NCBI GenBank assembly: GCA_016783105.1
Contig: JADHXF010000002.1
Span: forward strand, 1 to 64,000
Origin: Dehalococcoidales bacterium
GTDB taxonomy: Bacteria > Chloroflexota > Dehalococcoidia > Dehalococcoidales > RBG-16-60-22
DNA length: 64,000 bases
Direction of reading: 5' to 3'
The notes beneath the pieces are model-generated. The model worked only from the letters and a program-made list of their open reading frames with translations. It was not told where the DNA came from and ran no database searches. This document shows, one piece after another, positions 1 to 8,570 of the stretch; within the stretch, counting starts at the first letter, position 1, and every line of letters begins with the position of its first letter. The translations under genes were made by a program, and so were the position numbers.

Positions 1-1523
1 AAAAGACCTTCAAGGAAGCCGTGTGTTTCCCCGTGCCCCATGAAGGCGTCAAAGTGCCCGGTCACGTTCCAGAGCCCGGAAAAGATGGAAAGCGCGGCCA
101 GAATTATCAGGGGTATGGTCATCACCCTGGGTGACTCGTGGGGCTGGCCGTGGTGGCTCTCATGTCCATGAGTGTTCGGCTCACCACCCCGGTACTCCCC
201 GCCGAAGGTCATGAACACGGCGCGGAACATGTAGAACGCGGTCATGAACACCGTAATCATTGCCAGGTAGAAAAGCACGGGCTGGCTTTCAAAGGCACTG
301 ATGACAATCTCGTCCTTGCTCCAGAAACCGGAGAGCGGCCAGATGCCGGCGATGCTCAGCGAGGCGATGACAAAAGTGGCATAGGTCCAGGGCATGTACT
401 TTTTCAGGCCACCCATCAGGCGCATGTCAAAGGTGCCCGTGGCGTGGTTGACGCTGCCCGAACCGAGGAACAGAAGTGCCTTGAAGAAGGCATGGTTGAA
501 CAGGTGCCAGATGCCGATGGCCACCCCGCCCGCGCCGAGACCCAGCATCATGTAGCCGAGCTGGCTGATGGTGGAGTAGGCCAGCACCCGCTTGATATCG
601 TTCATCACCAGCCCCATGGAGGCGGCGAAAATGGCGGTAATCCCGCCGATTATAGCCACCGTGGTCAGGGCCTCTGTTGAGTGCTCGAAGAGGGGGAACA
701 TGCGGGCCACCAGGAAGACACCAGCGGCGACCATCGTAGCCGCGTGGATTAAAGCGCTGACCGGCGTCGGCCCTTCCATGGCGTCGGGCAGCCAGACGTG
801 GAGCGGGAACTGGGCCGACTTGCCCATCGCGCCGGCGAAGATGCCGATGGCGGCCCAGGTGAGCACAGTGCCCGCCAGTGCCCCGGCGATGGCCAGCTCG
901 TGAAGCTTGTGAATATCAAAGGTGCCCGTGTTCAGGTAAAGCAGTAGTATACCGGCCAGGAAACCGAAGTCGCCCAGCCGCGTAACGATGAAAGCCTTCT
1001 TGGCGGCATCAGCGGCGGAAGGACGATGGAACCAGAAGCCGATGAGGAGATAGGAGCAAAGCCCCACCATCTCCCAGAAGACGAACAGGAAAAGTAAATT
1101 GGATGCCATCACCAGGCCAATCATCGAGGCGGTGAAAAGCGACATCCAGGCATAGTAGCGGTGGTAGCCGGGGTCGCCGTGCATGTAGCCCTGAGAGTAA
1201 ATCTGCACCATCAGGCTGACCACGGTGACCACGATGAGCATCACCGCCGTCAGCGAATCCATTATCAGGCCCAGGCTAATGGTCACCCCGTCCTCGATGA
1301 CCACCCAGGTAATGTCAGGGATGGGTATCTCGTGGTGTGATGAGGCCATCACCGCAAAGAGTGCCCATATGGAGAGGGCCAGCGAACCACCAATGGCGGC
1401 GATGGTAATGTAGCCGGCTATCCTTGATTCCGGCCGGACAAAGGGCCGGATGAAAAACCCGATAATGACAAACGAGAAGAGCGGGAGCAGGAATATCAGC
1501 CAGACCATCTGGTGCGGTATCAT
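1..1523 (-). CDS. nuoL: NADH-quinone oxidoreductase subunit L (3' end outside window)
   Basis: Reading the minus strand from an ATG at 1523 gives an uninterrupted, very hydrophobic protein of about 507 codons that runs off the window edge. NuoL is usually 600-650 residues, so the C-terminal lateral helix and last membrane segments are not visible. It is the largest antiporter-like, proton-pumping membrane subunit of complex I. Its start overlaps the stop of the 64-aa upstream gene as ATGA, so translation is probably coupled. nuoM and nuoN would be expected beyond the edge. The assignment rests on hydrophobicity, partial translation of the start and its place after nuoK. Confidence 0.9.
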   Translation of the reverse strand, partial: MIPHQMVWLIFLLPLFSFVIIGFFIRPFVRPESRIAGYITIAAIGGSLALSIWALFAVMASSHHEIPIPDITWVVIEDGVTISLGLIMDSLTAVMLIVVTVVSLMVQIYSQGYMHGDPGYHRYYAWMSLFTASMIGLVMASNLLFLFVFWEMVGLCSYLLIGFWFHRPSAADAAKKAFIVTRLGDFGFLAGILLLYLNTGTFDIHKLHELAIAGALAGTVLTWAAIGIFAGAMGKSAQFPLHVWLPDAMEGPTPVSALIHAATMVAAGVFLVARMFPLFEHSTEALTTVAIIGGITAIFAASMGLVMNDIKRVLAYSTISQLGYMMLGLGAGGVAIGIWHLFNHAFFKALLFLGSGSVNHATGTFDMRLMGGLKKYMPWTYATFVIASLSIAGIWPLSGFWSKDEIVISAFESQPVLFYLAMITVFMTAFYMFRAVFMTFGGEYRGGEPNTHGHESHHGQPHESPRVMTIPLIILAALSIFSGLWNVTGHFDAFMGHGETHGFLEGL

Positions 1524-1714
1524 AGCTTCCTCAGCACGTCCCTGATGACGTGTTCTTTATCTCTGGGCACCAGGACGGAGTATTCGGCAAACTCCTGGCC
1601 GACGGGTATGCCAGAGGCTGGCAGGATGCGGGCGGGAACTCCTTCTCCCTCAAAGAGCTCCTTCCACATCTCGGCGACCATCAGGCTTCTGGCTTTTTTA
1701 ACTTCTACCCACAT
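1520..1714 (-). CDS. DUF2007-like small protein inside the nuo operon
   Basis: A 64-residue soluble protein lies between nuoK and nuoL. It has the layout of the DUF2007 (putative signal-transducing) fold: an N-terminal stretch with SLMVAEMWKELFEGEGVPAR (helix then strand), and a C-terminal strand plus helix around YSVLVPRDKEHVIRDVL. The stop overlaps the nuoL start by 4 nt and the start is 4 nt from the nuoK stop, so it is co-transcribed with complex I. It is not a standard complex I subunit. The family is known, but its role here is not; assembly or regulation is only a guess. Confidence 0.7.
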   Translation of the reverse strand: MWVEVKKARSLMVAEMWKELFEGEGVPARILPASGIPVGQEFAEYSVLVPRDKEHVIRDVLRKL

Positions 1715-1718
1715 CTTG

Positions 1719-2030
1719 TTACCACTTCAATAAATCGATTTTACTGACATCAATATCTTCAAGACCGCGGTAGATGGCGAAGATAATCGCCAGGCCAACG
1801 GCCACCTCGGCCGCGGCCACCACGATGACGAAGATGGCAAAGACCTGCCCGGTGAGCATGGCCGGCACCACGTAGCGCGAGAACGCCACCAGCGTGATAT
1901 TGACCGCGTTGAGCATAAGCTCCACGCACATCAGGATAATGACGGCATTGCGCTTGGCCAGCACACCGTAAAATCCGATGGAGAACAGGATGGCGGACAG
2001 TATCAAATAATGTTGCAGGCCTATAACCAT
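1719..2030 (-). CDS. nuoK: NADH-quinone oxidoreductase subunit K
   Basis: A 103-residue membrane subunit with three predicted transmembrane helices, beginning MVIGLQHYLIL. The second helix carries the conserved Glu within ILMCVELMLNAVN, the carboxylate linked to proton translocation in NuoK/ND4L. The reading frame stays open 30 codons further upstream, but that extension is Arg/Pro-rich and lies inside nuoJ, so the ATG at 2030 is preferred. This matches the usual family length of about 100 residues. It lies 4 nt after nuoJ. Confidence 0.93.
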   Translation of the reverse strand: MVIGLQHYLILSAILFSIGFYGVLAKRNAVIILMCVELMLNAVNITLVAFSRYVVPAMLTGQVFAIFVIVVAAAEVAVGLAIIFAIYRGLEDIDVSKIDLLKW

Positions 2031-2034
2031 TTGC

Positions 2035-2526
2035 TTACTTCTCCTTGGCCAGGACAATCGCGCCCAGAATGGCGGAAAGCAATAATACCGCGGCAATCTC
2101 CACCGGCAGTAGATAACCACCCTCGCCGAAAAGGCTATTGGCCAGCGCGGCGGTGGTCGGTGCTGTTGGTGGTATGCTTGATATCTGCCACGGCGTGTTA
2201 ATCAACGTCAGGACGAGCACTTCCAGAAACAGGATGGCAACGATGAAAGCCGGTATCTGAAATCGACTATTCGGGCTGCCCTGCTGCACTTCTCTGGTCA
2301 TCATGATGGCCAGGATAATCAGCACCGATATGGCGCCCACGTAGACCAGAATCTGAACTGCCGCCAGAAAATCGGCGCTGAGGGTGACGTACAGTCCGGC
2401 CACCGTCAGGAAGCACAGTATCAAAGAGAGCGCTGCCCGGAACACGTTCCGCAGCAATACGACCCCTAGCGCCGCCATAACGCCGACAACCGCCAGTATC
2501 CAGAAAGAGATAGCCAGTCCCATCAC
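2035..2526 (-). CDS. nuoJ: NADH-quinone oxidoreductase subunit J
   Basis: A 163-residue membrane protein with about five hydrophobic segments, typical of NuoJ/ND6. It ends in ILGAIVLAKEK. The start may be the GTG at 2526, overlapping the nuoI stop as GTGA, or the adjacent ATG at 2523, overlapping as TGATG; the products differ by one residue. It is part of the membrane arm of complex I and contributes to the chain coupling quinone reduction to proton pumping. Confidence 0.92.
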   Translation of the reverse strand: MMGLAISFWILAVVGVMAALGVVLLRNVFRAALSLILCFLTVAGLYVTLSADFLAAVQILVYVGAISVLIILAIMMTREVQQGSPNSRFQIPAFIVAILFLEVLVLTLINTPWQISSIPPTAPTTAALANSLFGEGGYLLPVEIAAVLLLSAILGAIVLAKEK

Positions 2527-3020
2527 CGTTTCTCCGTAATTTTCTCTACCAGCAGGGTCTGCTCGGGTAATTTTTCCGCTTTATCCGGATAGAAATAGCC
2601 GCTCACTTTACGCTCCGGTGTTTCCAGCATGTCATCTTTACTCTGCACCAGTTCGCCGCGGTGGTATCTGGCGCACTCAAAGGCGTGGCTGAAGTACAGC
2701 GCCTGATACGGGCAGGATTCAATACACAGGCCACAGTTGATGCAGTAACCGGTATCCACCTGGTATTTATCAACAACGTATTTGTTCTCTGTCATATCGG
2801 TCGAGGTGACGATTTCGATGGCACCCTGAGGACAGGTCTTGGCGCAGGTGCCGCAGCCGGTGCATTTATTTCGATTCCAGACGAGCTCATTGCCCCGGAA
2901 CCGCCTCGAGATATTGAGTCGCTGCTCCGGGTACTGACTGACCGTAGGATGACGGAACAGGTGCCTGATGGTTACCGTCAGGCCCTTGGCGATGCCGATT
3001 CCATACCGTTCAAACTTCAA
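2523..3020 (-). CDS. nuoI: NADH-quinone oxidoreductase subunit I (2[4Fe-4S])
   Basis: A 165-residue ferredoxin-like subunit carrying clusters N6a and N6b. Two complete CxxCxxCxxxCP motifs are visible at about Cys53/56/59/63 and Cys93/96/99/103. An N-terminal amphipathic region (residues 1-45) docks on the membrane arm. It passes electrons towards NuoB. Because nuoE, F and G are absent at this locus, the physiological electron donor may enter at this level, possibly reduced ferredoxin. The start overlaps the end of nuoH by 11 nt. Confidence 0.95.
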   Translation of the reverse strand: MKFERYGIGIAKGLTVTIRHLFRHPTVSQYPEQRLNISRRFRGNELVWNRNKCTGCGTCAKTCPQGAIEIVTSTDMTENKYVVDKYQVDTGYCINCGLCIESCPYQALYFSHAFECARYHRGELVQSKDDMLETPERKVSGYFYPDKAEKLPEQTLLVEKITEKR

Positions 3021-4137
3021 TTCTACCCCGTCCTAATTTAAAGAAGAATTTCGACCATACCAGAACTAATATCGCCATAACGGCGAAGTTGACAATAATC
3101 ATTGCCCAGGCCAGCTCGGCAGGCCAGCCGGCCAGCACCTGCAGGGCGGTGATGAACAGGTTGATGATTGACAAGGGGAAGAGGAACTTCCAGGCGAAGG
3201 CCATCAGCTGGTCGATTCTGATTCTGGGCAGCGTGGTGCGTGTCCACACCATGAGGAAGAAGACGAGGATAATTTTGACCACGAACCAGAGCCACGGTGG
3301 CAGTAACGGGCCTCTCCAGCCGCCGAGGAAGAGGGTGGTGATGATGGCGGAGATGGCTACCGCCTCAGCGTACTCCACCAGATAGAACATGGCGAATTTC
3401 ATGCCCGAGTACTCGGTGTGGAAGCCGGCCACAATCTCGGAATCGGCCTCCATGAGGTCGAACGGGCTGCGGTTGATTTCAGCGCAGCCGGCGGCGAAGA
3501 AGAGCAGGAAGCCCAGCGGCTGGAGCAGGATGAAGGGAACATCCTGGGCCACCACCATCTGGTTCAGTGATAGTGAGCCGGCAATGAGCACCACGCCGAC
3601 AACAGCCAGCACCAGCGGGATTTCGTAGCTGACGACAGCGGCCACGTTGCGCATGGCGCCGAGCAGGGAATACTTGTTGCTTGAGCCCCACCCGGCCATG
3701 AAAATGCCTACCGTGGACACCGAGCTGATGGCCACCACGTAGAGTATACCGATATTAAGGTCGGCCAGCAGGGCTCCATTTGCAAAGGGTACCACGGCGA
3801 AAATCATCAGCGCCGGGGCGAAGGCAACCACCGGGGCCAGCCAGTGAACGAGCTTGTCGGCGGCATCGGGCACAATGTTCTCTTTGAGCAGCACTTTGAT
3901 GGCGTCGGCAACGGGCTGGAGGAGGCCAAAAGGACCGGTGCGGTTTGGCCCGAGGCGCGACTGCATCCGGCCCATACCCCGCCGCTCGATGTAGATGACG
4001 CCCATTACCATGGTCAGAACAAAGCCGATGATGACCACGGTGAAGAAGAGCCAGTGCCACCAGAAACCGCCCGGCCAGTCCGGGGGGATGGACTGAAAAT
4101 TGGCCAGATTATAAATATTAAGCTCTGCTGTTGCCAT
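3010..4137 (-). CDS. nuoH: NADH-quinone oxidoreductase subunit H
   Basis: A 375-residue membrane protein with about eight transmembrane helices. It carries the family signatures IERRGMGRMQSRLGPNRTGP (about residues 50-70) and the quinone-site loop EINRSPFDLMEADSEIVAGF. NuoH forms much of the quinone chamber and joins the peripheral to the membrane arm. Length is slightly above the usual 320-350 because of a longer N-terminus. Its start abuts the nuoD stop (1-nt overlap at 4137). Confidence 0.95.
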   Translation of the reverse strand: MATAELNIYNLANFQSIPPDWPGGFWWHWLFFTVVIIGFVLTMVMGVIYIERRGMGRMQSRLGPNRTGPFGLLQPVADAIKVLLKENIVPDAADKLVHWLAPVVAFAPALMIFAVVPFANGALLADLNIGILYVVAISSVSTVGIFMAGWGSSNKYSLLGAMRNVAAVVSYEIPLVLAVVGVVLIAGSLSLNQMVVAQDVPFILLQPLGFLLFFAAGCAEINRSPFDLMEADSEIVAGFHTEYSGMKFAMFYLVEYAEAVAISAIITTLFLGGWRGPLLPPWLWFVVKIILVFFLMVWTRTTLPRIRIDQLMAFAWKFLFPLSIINLFITALQVLAGWPAELAWAMIIVNFAVMAILVLVWSKFFFKLGRGRIEV

Positions 4138-5240
4138 TAACGGTCAATCTCACCCACGGTAATATCCATGCTGCCGAAAATTATGATTAAGTCAGCTATC
4201 TTCCAGCCGCGTACCATGTCGCGCAGTGCCGTCAGGTTAATCAGGCTTGGCGGGCGGATATGACAGCGGTAGGGAGCGATGGAGTTATCGGACACCAGGT
4301 AGAAACCGAGTTCGCCTTTGGGCACCTCGATACGGCCATAGGCTTCCCCGGCCGGTGGTCGGATAAGCTGGGGCAACTCGGCGCGAACGGGACCGGACGG
4401 TATCTGCTCCATCGCCTGTTTTATAATGCGCAGGCTCTGTCGCATCTCATCGACCCTCTGGCGGTAGCGGTCATAGCAGTCGCCGGTGGTCTGCGTTGGT
4501 ATATCAAAGTCAAAGCGGTCGTAGATGGAGTAGGGGTCGGCTTTGCGGATATCCCAGTTCACGCCGCTGGCACGTAATACCGGGCCACTCGCCGAGCAGT
4601 TTATGGCCTGTTCTCCGGTCAGAATGCCGACGCCTTTGGCGCGGGCAATCAGTATTTCGTTCTGCATCAGAAGGCGGTCATACTCATCCATGAAGCGCGG
4701 TATCATGTCCATGAACTTGCGCAGGGCGGGCATGAACTCCTCGGGCAGGTCCTGGCTGACGCCGCCCACGCGCATGTAGTTATAGGTGAGCCGCTGGCCG
4801 CTGACCATCTCGAAAAGGTCAACTATTCGCTCCCGCTCCCGGAACATGTAGAGGAATGGGGTAAAGTAAGCACCGCAGTCGTTCAAAAAGGCACCAACGG
4901 CAATCAGGAGAGCCGCGATACGCTGCAATTCAGCGATGATAACCCGTATGTATTCGGCACGTTCCGGAACCTTGACGCCTGCCAGCTTCTCCACGGCGAG
5001 GCAGTAGGCAAAGTTGTTGCTCATCGATGAGATATAATCGAGCCGGTCGGTGAGCGGGATGATGCCGGTGTAGGTTCTCTGCTCGGCCAGTTTCTCTATA
5101 CCCCGGTGCAGGTAGCCAAAAACGGGCTCAATATCGACCACCACCTCACCATCAAGCGTCACCCGCATGCGGAACACGCCGTGAGTGCTGGGATGCACCG
5201 GCCCCATATTGAGCACAAAAGGTTCGGTACGCACTGCCAT
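4137..5240 (-). CDS. nuoD: NADH-quinone oxidoreductase subunit D
   Basis: The 367-residue 49-kDa subunit, homologous to the large subunit of [NiFe] hydrogenases. It starts with the characteristic FVLNMGPVHPSTHGVFRM segment containing the quinone-binding His. GPVLRASGVNWDIRKADPY and the C-terminal FGSMDITVGEIDR are also diagnostic. The hydrogenase nickel ligands are absent, as expected for complex I. It is a separate gene, not fused to nuoC, and overlaps nuoC by 1 nt at 5240. Confidence 0.96.
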   Translation of the reverse strand: MAVRTEPFVLNMGPVHPSTHGVFRMRVTLDGEVVVDIEPVFGYLHRGIEKLAEQRTYTGIIPLTDRLDYISSMSNNFAYCLAVEKLAGVKVPERAEYIRVIIAELQRIAALLIAVGAFLNDCGAYFTPFLYMFRERERIVDLFEMVSGQRLTYNYMRVGGVSQDLPEEFMPALRKFMDMIPRFMDEYDRLLMQNEILIARAKGVGILTGEQAINCSASGPVLRASGVNWDIRKADPYSIYDRFDFDIPTQTTGDCYDRYRQRVDEMRQSLRIIKQAMEQIPSGPVRAELPQLIRPPAGEAYGRIEVPKGELGFYLVSDNSIAPYRCHIRPPSLINLTALRDMVRGWKIADLIIIFGSMDITVGEIDR

Positions 5241-5680
5241 TACATAAAGTCCTTCCGCAGGGGATGTCCCTCAAAACCTTCCCAGAGGAAAATGCGCTTC
5301 ATGTTCGGGTGGCTTTCAAATTTTATGCCAAAGAGGTCGTAAATTTCCCGCTCCTGAAAATCAGCCCCCTGCCAAAGGCCCACCACCGAAGGCAAAACAG
5401 CGTTCTCGCGGTCGTAGCACCGGGTCTTGATGGTCAGGCTGTGGTTATGTTCCAGGGAACTGAGCAGGTAGACGACCTCAAAGTGGTCATAGTAATCGAC
5501 AGCGGTGACAAAGTTGAGATAGTCGAAGTCCAGGCCGTCGGTTTCTTTCAGAAAACGGGCGACGTCTGGAAGCTGGTCGCTTTTCACCACCAGGTTTTCC
5601 TGGCTGGATTCAACCAGGCTGCCGGGGAATTTTCCTTCTATTTTAAGGGCAACTTCCTTACCGGAAAGGGAAACCGTCAT
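5240..5680 (-). CDS. nuoC: NADH-quinone oxidoreductase subunit C
   Basis: A 146-residue soluble subunit of the quinone-reducing module. The family signature is visible near the C-terminus as [24 protein letters not shown] followed by [17 protein letters not shown]. Length is normal for the short NuoC form. It overlaps nuoB by 4 nt and nuoD by 1 nt, so B, C and D are likely translationally coupled. Confidence 0.95.
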   Translation of the reverse strand: MTVSLSGKEVALKIEGKFPGSLVESSQENLVVKSDQLPDVARFLKETDGLDFDYLNFVTAVDYYDHFEVVYLLSSLEHNHSLTIKTRCYDRENAVLPSVVGLWQGADFQEREIYDLFGIKFESHPNMKRIFLWEGFEGHPLRKDFM

Positions 5681-6294
5681 CTCTCGAGCAACTTTCTCAT
5701 ATCAATGTTTTTTCGCCGCGCAATCTTTTTCTGCAACATCTGGATTCCGTAAATGAGGGCTTCGGGGCGGGGAGGGCAACCCGGAACATATACGTCTACG
5801 GGAATGATACGGTTATAGCCCGGCACCACCGCGTATGACGCCGAGGCGAAAATGCCGCCGCTGATGGCGCAGGCGCCCATGGCGATGACCCACTTTGGCT
5901 CCGCCATCTGGTTATAAATACGCCTCACGTTCGGCGCCATTTTCCACGTCAGGGTGCCGGCGGTAATCATCAGGTCAGCCTGGCGGGGAGAGGCGCGCAG
6001 TATTTCCATACCGAAACGCGCCAGGTCAAAGCGCGGGCCGTTGGCGGCAATCATCTCAAAGGCACAGCAGGCGGGAAAGCAGATGGCCGTCCAGAGCGAA
6101 GAGCGCCGCCCCCAGTTAATCAGCGCATCCACCGAGGTCAGCAAAATGTTTTGCTCCAGCTTCTCGTCAAGCCACTGGCCAGGGTCAGAAATCGGTTGCT
6201 GGCTGTTCGCCTTCAGGTCTTCAATAACCTGACCCTCTTCCCGGTCCAGCTCTATATCTGGATAAATATATTTTCCGGCAGGCTTTATTTCCAT
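5677..6294 (-). CDS. nuoB: NADH-quinone oxidoreductase subunit B
   Basis: A 205-residue subunit holding terminal cluster N2. The ligands are visible as the adjacent cysteines in FPACCAFEM, the cysteine in MGACA and the cysteine in [11 protein letters not shown]. The family is usually 160-190 residues; here an N-terminal acidic extension of about 40 residues precedes the core. It transfers electrons to quinone at the interface with NuoD and NuoH. It overlaps nuoA by 10 nt. Confidence 0.95.
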   Translation of the reverse strand: MEIKPAGKYIYPDIELDREEGQVIEDLKANSQQPISDPGQWLDEKLEQNILLTSVDALINWGRRSSLWTAICFPACCAFEMIAANGPRFDLARFGMEILRASPRQADLMITAGTLTWKMAPNVRRIYNQMAEPKWVIAMGACAISGGIFASASYAVVPGYNRIIPVDVYVPGCPPRPEALIYGIQMLQKKIARRKNIDMRKLLER

Positions 6295-6656
6295 TCCAGA
6301 ACCTTCTTTTTCCAGGCGTAAACGTAGCCGACCAGTATAATGGCGACCAGTATCATTACGGCCACAAAACTCGCCATGCCCAGCGCTCTCAGGTTGACCG
6401 CCCAGGGGTACAGAAATACCACCAGCACATCAAGGGCCAGAAATATCAGAGCATAGAAATAATAATGGAAGTTGAACTGGACCCATGTCTTGCCGATGGT
6501 TTCCATACCGCATTCAAAGATGGAATTCTTGATGGGGTTGGGGTTATGGGGGACGATTTTGAGGAATCTGAGGGCGATGGGAATAATTACCATGAAAAGA
6601 GTGAATAGAACAGCTGCGATGAGAAACAATCCAATGTAGCCATAGTTCGTGAGCAA
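6285..6656 (-). CDS. nuoA: NADH-quinone oxidoreductase subunit A
   Basis: A 123-residue membrane subunit with three transmembrane helices. It contains the conserved FECGMET segment, the loop near the quinone channel, and the [12 protein letters not shown] helix. It is the first gene of the operon, and a good sigma-70-type promoter lies 35-64 nt upstream. This marks the 5' end of the nuo transcript. No nuoE, nuoF or nuoG lies between here and the next divergent gene. Confidence 0.95.
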   Translation of the reverse strand: MLTNYGYIGLFLIAAVLFTLFMVIIPIALRFLKIVPHNPNPIKNSIFECGMETIGKTWVQFNFHYYFYALIFLALDVLVVFLYPWAVNLRALGMASFVAVMILVAIILVGYVYAWKKKVLEWK

Positions 6657-6690
6657 CTACACGCCTCGCAATGGAAAATTTATTTGTCGT

Positions 6691-6720
6691 AGTATAGCAC
6701 AATCGTTTTTCATAAGGCAA
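6691..6720 (-). promoter_or_regulatory. Promoter of the nuo operon
   Basis: On the minus strand TTGCCT (6720-6715) and TATACT (6696-6691) are separated by 18 nt. They lie just upstream of nuoA in a short AT-rich gap. The -10 matches the consensus at five of six bases and the -35 at four. Confidence 0.55.
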
Positions 6721-6750
6721 GTTATTTTGGGAAGTAGCTCTTTTTCAGGT

Positions 6751-7008
6751 TCAATTCCGGAAAATTAAAAGAACTACGGCGGTAATGGAGGTGATGAAGG
6801 AGGTAATAGCGGTACCCATAAATACTTTCACCAGAATACTTCTTACCATCTCAAGGGTCTCATAGGGCCAGTTGAGTTGCTCAATAAGAGGATTAAACCA
6901 GCCCTGCCCGATCATGAATACAATGATGGTTAAGAAGGCGGAGACGAAGAAAATATAAAGTATTACCTTGAAAATGGTATTCCCCGTATCTTTAACCTCG
7001 TTTGTCAT
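6751..7008 (-). CDS. Small two-helix membrane protein, unknown function
   Basis: An 85-residue protein with a short polar N-terminus and two hydrophobic segments: residues about 14-34 (KVILYIFFVSAFLTIIVFMI) and 60-83. Between them is a loop with WFNPLIEQLNWPYETLEMVRSIL. I do not recognise a family. A Shine-Dalgarno-like AGGTGA lies 9 nt upstream of the ATG and a near-perfect promoter lies further up. It is upstream of and co-directional with nuoA but has its own promoter, and nuoA has a second one, so it need not be part of the complex I operon. Confidence 0.65.
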   Translation of the reverse strand: MTNEVKDTGNTIFKVILYIFFVSAFLTIIVFMIGQGWFNPLIEQLNWPYETLEMVRSILVKVFMGTAITSFITSITAVVLLIFRN

Positions 7009-7037
7009 GTCACATCACCTGATGAAAGTGTAAACGA

Positions 7038-7066
7038 AGTATAAAACGCGCTTCATGCTATGTCAA
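7038..7066 (-). promoter_or_regulatory. Strong sigma-70-type promoter for the 85-aa membrane protein
   Basis: On the minus strand TTGACA (7066-7061) and TATACT (7043-7038) are separated by exactly 17 nt, about 30 nt upstream of the ATG at 7008. The -35 is a perfect consensus and the -10 differs at one base. Confidence 0.7.
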
Positions 7067-7114
7067 CAGTAACCGGGTAGAAAAAATCTGACGAGCGCCA
7101 GCACCGTGTTAAAA

Positions 7115-7143
7115 TTGACATCGCTTCACCCCTTTTGTAAACT
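7115..7143 (+). promoter_or_regulatory. Promoter for tldD-tldE
   Basis: TTGACA (7115-7120), a 17-nt spacer and TAAACT (7138-7143) lie about 50 nt upstream of tldD. A ribosome-binding site AGGAG follows about 10 nt before the tldD ATG. Confidence 0.6.
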
Positions 7144-7195
7144 GACTTCGTCTGAACATTAACCCGCCGCTATTTTCATTAGGAGCGATATAACC

Positions 7196-8569
7196 ATGTC
7201 GATAGAAAATGCTGCTCAGGAACTGGCCGAGCTGGTCGGGCGCGGCGAAGCCGATTATATTGAAGCTCGTCTCGAGGAGAGCCGGAATAGCCATATCGTG
7301 TATCGGGGGAGGGAGCCGGAGTCGATAGGCAGGTCGGAAGCGGTTGGAGGCAACGTGCGGGCGATGGTCAAGGGGGGCTGGGGCTTTGTCAGCTTCAATA
7401 GCCTGGATAATTTGCGAAGCAGGGTTGAGATGGCCATCAGACAGGCCGCGCTGGTTGGCAGCGAGACGAGCCAGCTCACCGCGGTGGCGCCGCTGGTTGA
7501 CCGGGTACCATTGAGGATGGACAGAGACCCGGTAACTATACCTCTGGCCAAAAAGAAGCAGATGCTGGACGAGTACAACGAGATTATCTGGCGGCAGCCC
7601 GAGATACAGACCTCGACCATTGGCTACAGTGACAGCCGTAAGCGGACCATTTTCCTGAGTTCGCTGGGGAGCCATATTGAGCAGGAAAGGGCCGACGTTA
7701 TGCTGCGTATCGCCGCCGTGGCCGCCCGGGATGGCGATGTCCAGCAGGTCGGGTTGAGCGTGGGCAGTCGTGGAGACCTCGCTCCAGTCCAGCAGCTCCA
7801 CCAGGAGGTAGAGCATCTGTCGCATCATGCCGCGGCACTGCTTTCAGCACCAAAAGCCAGGGGCGGTGAATACACGGTGGTCCTGGACCCGGTGCTGGCC
7901 GGTGTCTTTGTCCATGAAGCCTTCGGCCATCTGTCTGAATCAGACTTTGTCTATGAGAACGACCGCATGCGTGAGCTTATGACGCTGGGAAAACAGTTCG
8001 GCAGCCGTGAGCTCAATATCGTGGACACGGCGGCATTGCCTGGACTTCGCGGCAGTTATAAATATGACGATGAAGGCGTGCCGGCCACCAAAACATATTT
8101 TATAAGGGAAGGTAAGCTGGTGGGCAGGCTTCACTCAAGGGAGACGGCGGCCAAGATGAAGGAAAAGCCCACCGCCAATGCCCGTGCCATCAACTACCGC
8201 TACCCTCCCATCGTCCGCATGAGCAATACCTATATTGAGCCGGGTGCGGTGTCTTTTGAGGATATGATCAGTGACATTAAAGAGGGAATCTATGCCAGGA
8301 ACTGGTACGGCGGCACCACGAGCATGGAAATGTTCACCTTCTCTGCCGGTGAGGCGTATATGATCCGCAATGGTAAAATCGCCGAGGCAGTGCGGCCGGT
8401 GGTGCTGACCGGCAACGTTTTTGACACGCTGAAAAATATTGACGCCATTGGCGATGACCTTGGTATGAACCAGGGAGGTGGCTGTGGTAAGGGAGGGCAG
8501 GCGCCACTGCCGGTGGCCAACGGCAGTCCTCATATACGGCTCCGGCGCTGCCTGGTAGGAGGTCAGTAA
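7196..8569 (+). CDS. tldD: TldD-family metalloprotease subunit
   Basis: A 457-residue protein of the TldD/PmbA family. The zinc-binding HExxxH is visible as HEAFGH at residues 240-245, followed by a glycine-rich C-terminal region (MNQGGGCGKGGQAPLPVANGSP). TldD and TldE form a heterodimeric protease known for degrading unfolded leader peptides and for maturation of modified peptides such as microcin B17. The adjacent tldE starts 2 nt after the stop, giving the usual pair. Length is normal. Confidence 0.93.
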   Translation: MSIENAAQELAELVGRGEADYIEARLEESRNSHIVYRGREPESIGRSEAVGGNVRAMVKGGWGFVSFNSLDNLRSRVEMAIRQAALVGSETSQLTAVAPLVDRVPLRMDRDPVTIPLAKKKQMLDEYNEIIWRQPEIQTSTIGYSDSRKRTIFLSSLGSHIEQERADVMLRIAAVAARDGDVQQVGLSVGSRGDLAPVQQLHQEVEHLSHHAAALLSAPKARGGEYTVVLDPVLAGVFVHEAFGHLSESDFVYENDRMRELMTLGKQFGSRELNIVDTAALPGLRGSYKYDDEGVPATKTYFIREGKLVGRLHSRETAAKMKEKPTANARAINYRYPPIVRMSNTYIEPGAVSFEDMISDIKEGIYARNWYGGTTSMEMFTFSAGEAYMIRNGKIAEAVRPVVLTGNVFDTLKNIDAIGDDLGMNQGGGCGKGGQAPLPVANGSPHIRLRRCLVGGQ

Positions 8570-8570
8570 G

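Noticed and set aside
138..903. Plus-strand frames opposite nuoL
   Set aside because: The minus strand carries a continuous NuoL reading with hydrophobic helices; the plus-strand translations are low-complexity His/Ala-rich mirrors without any family motif.
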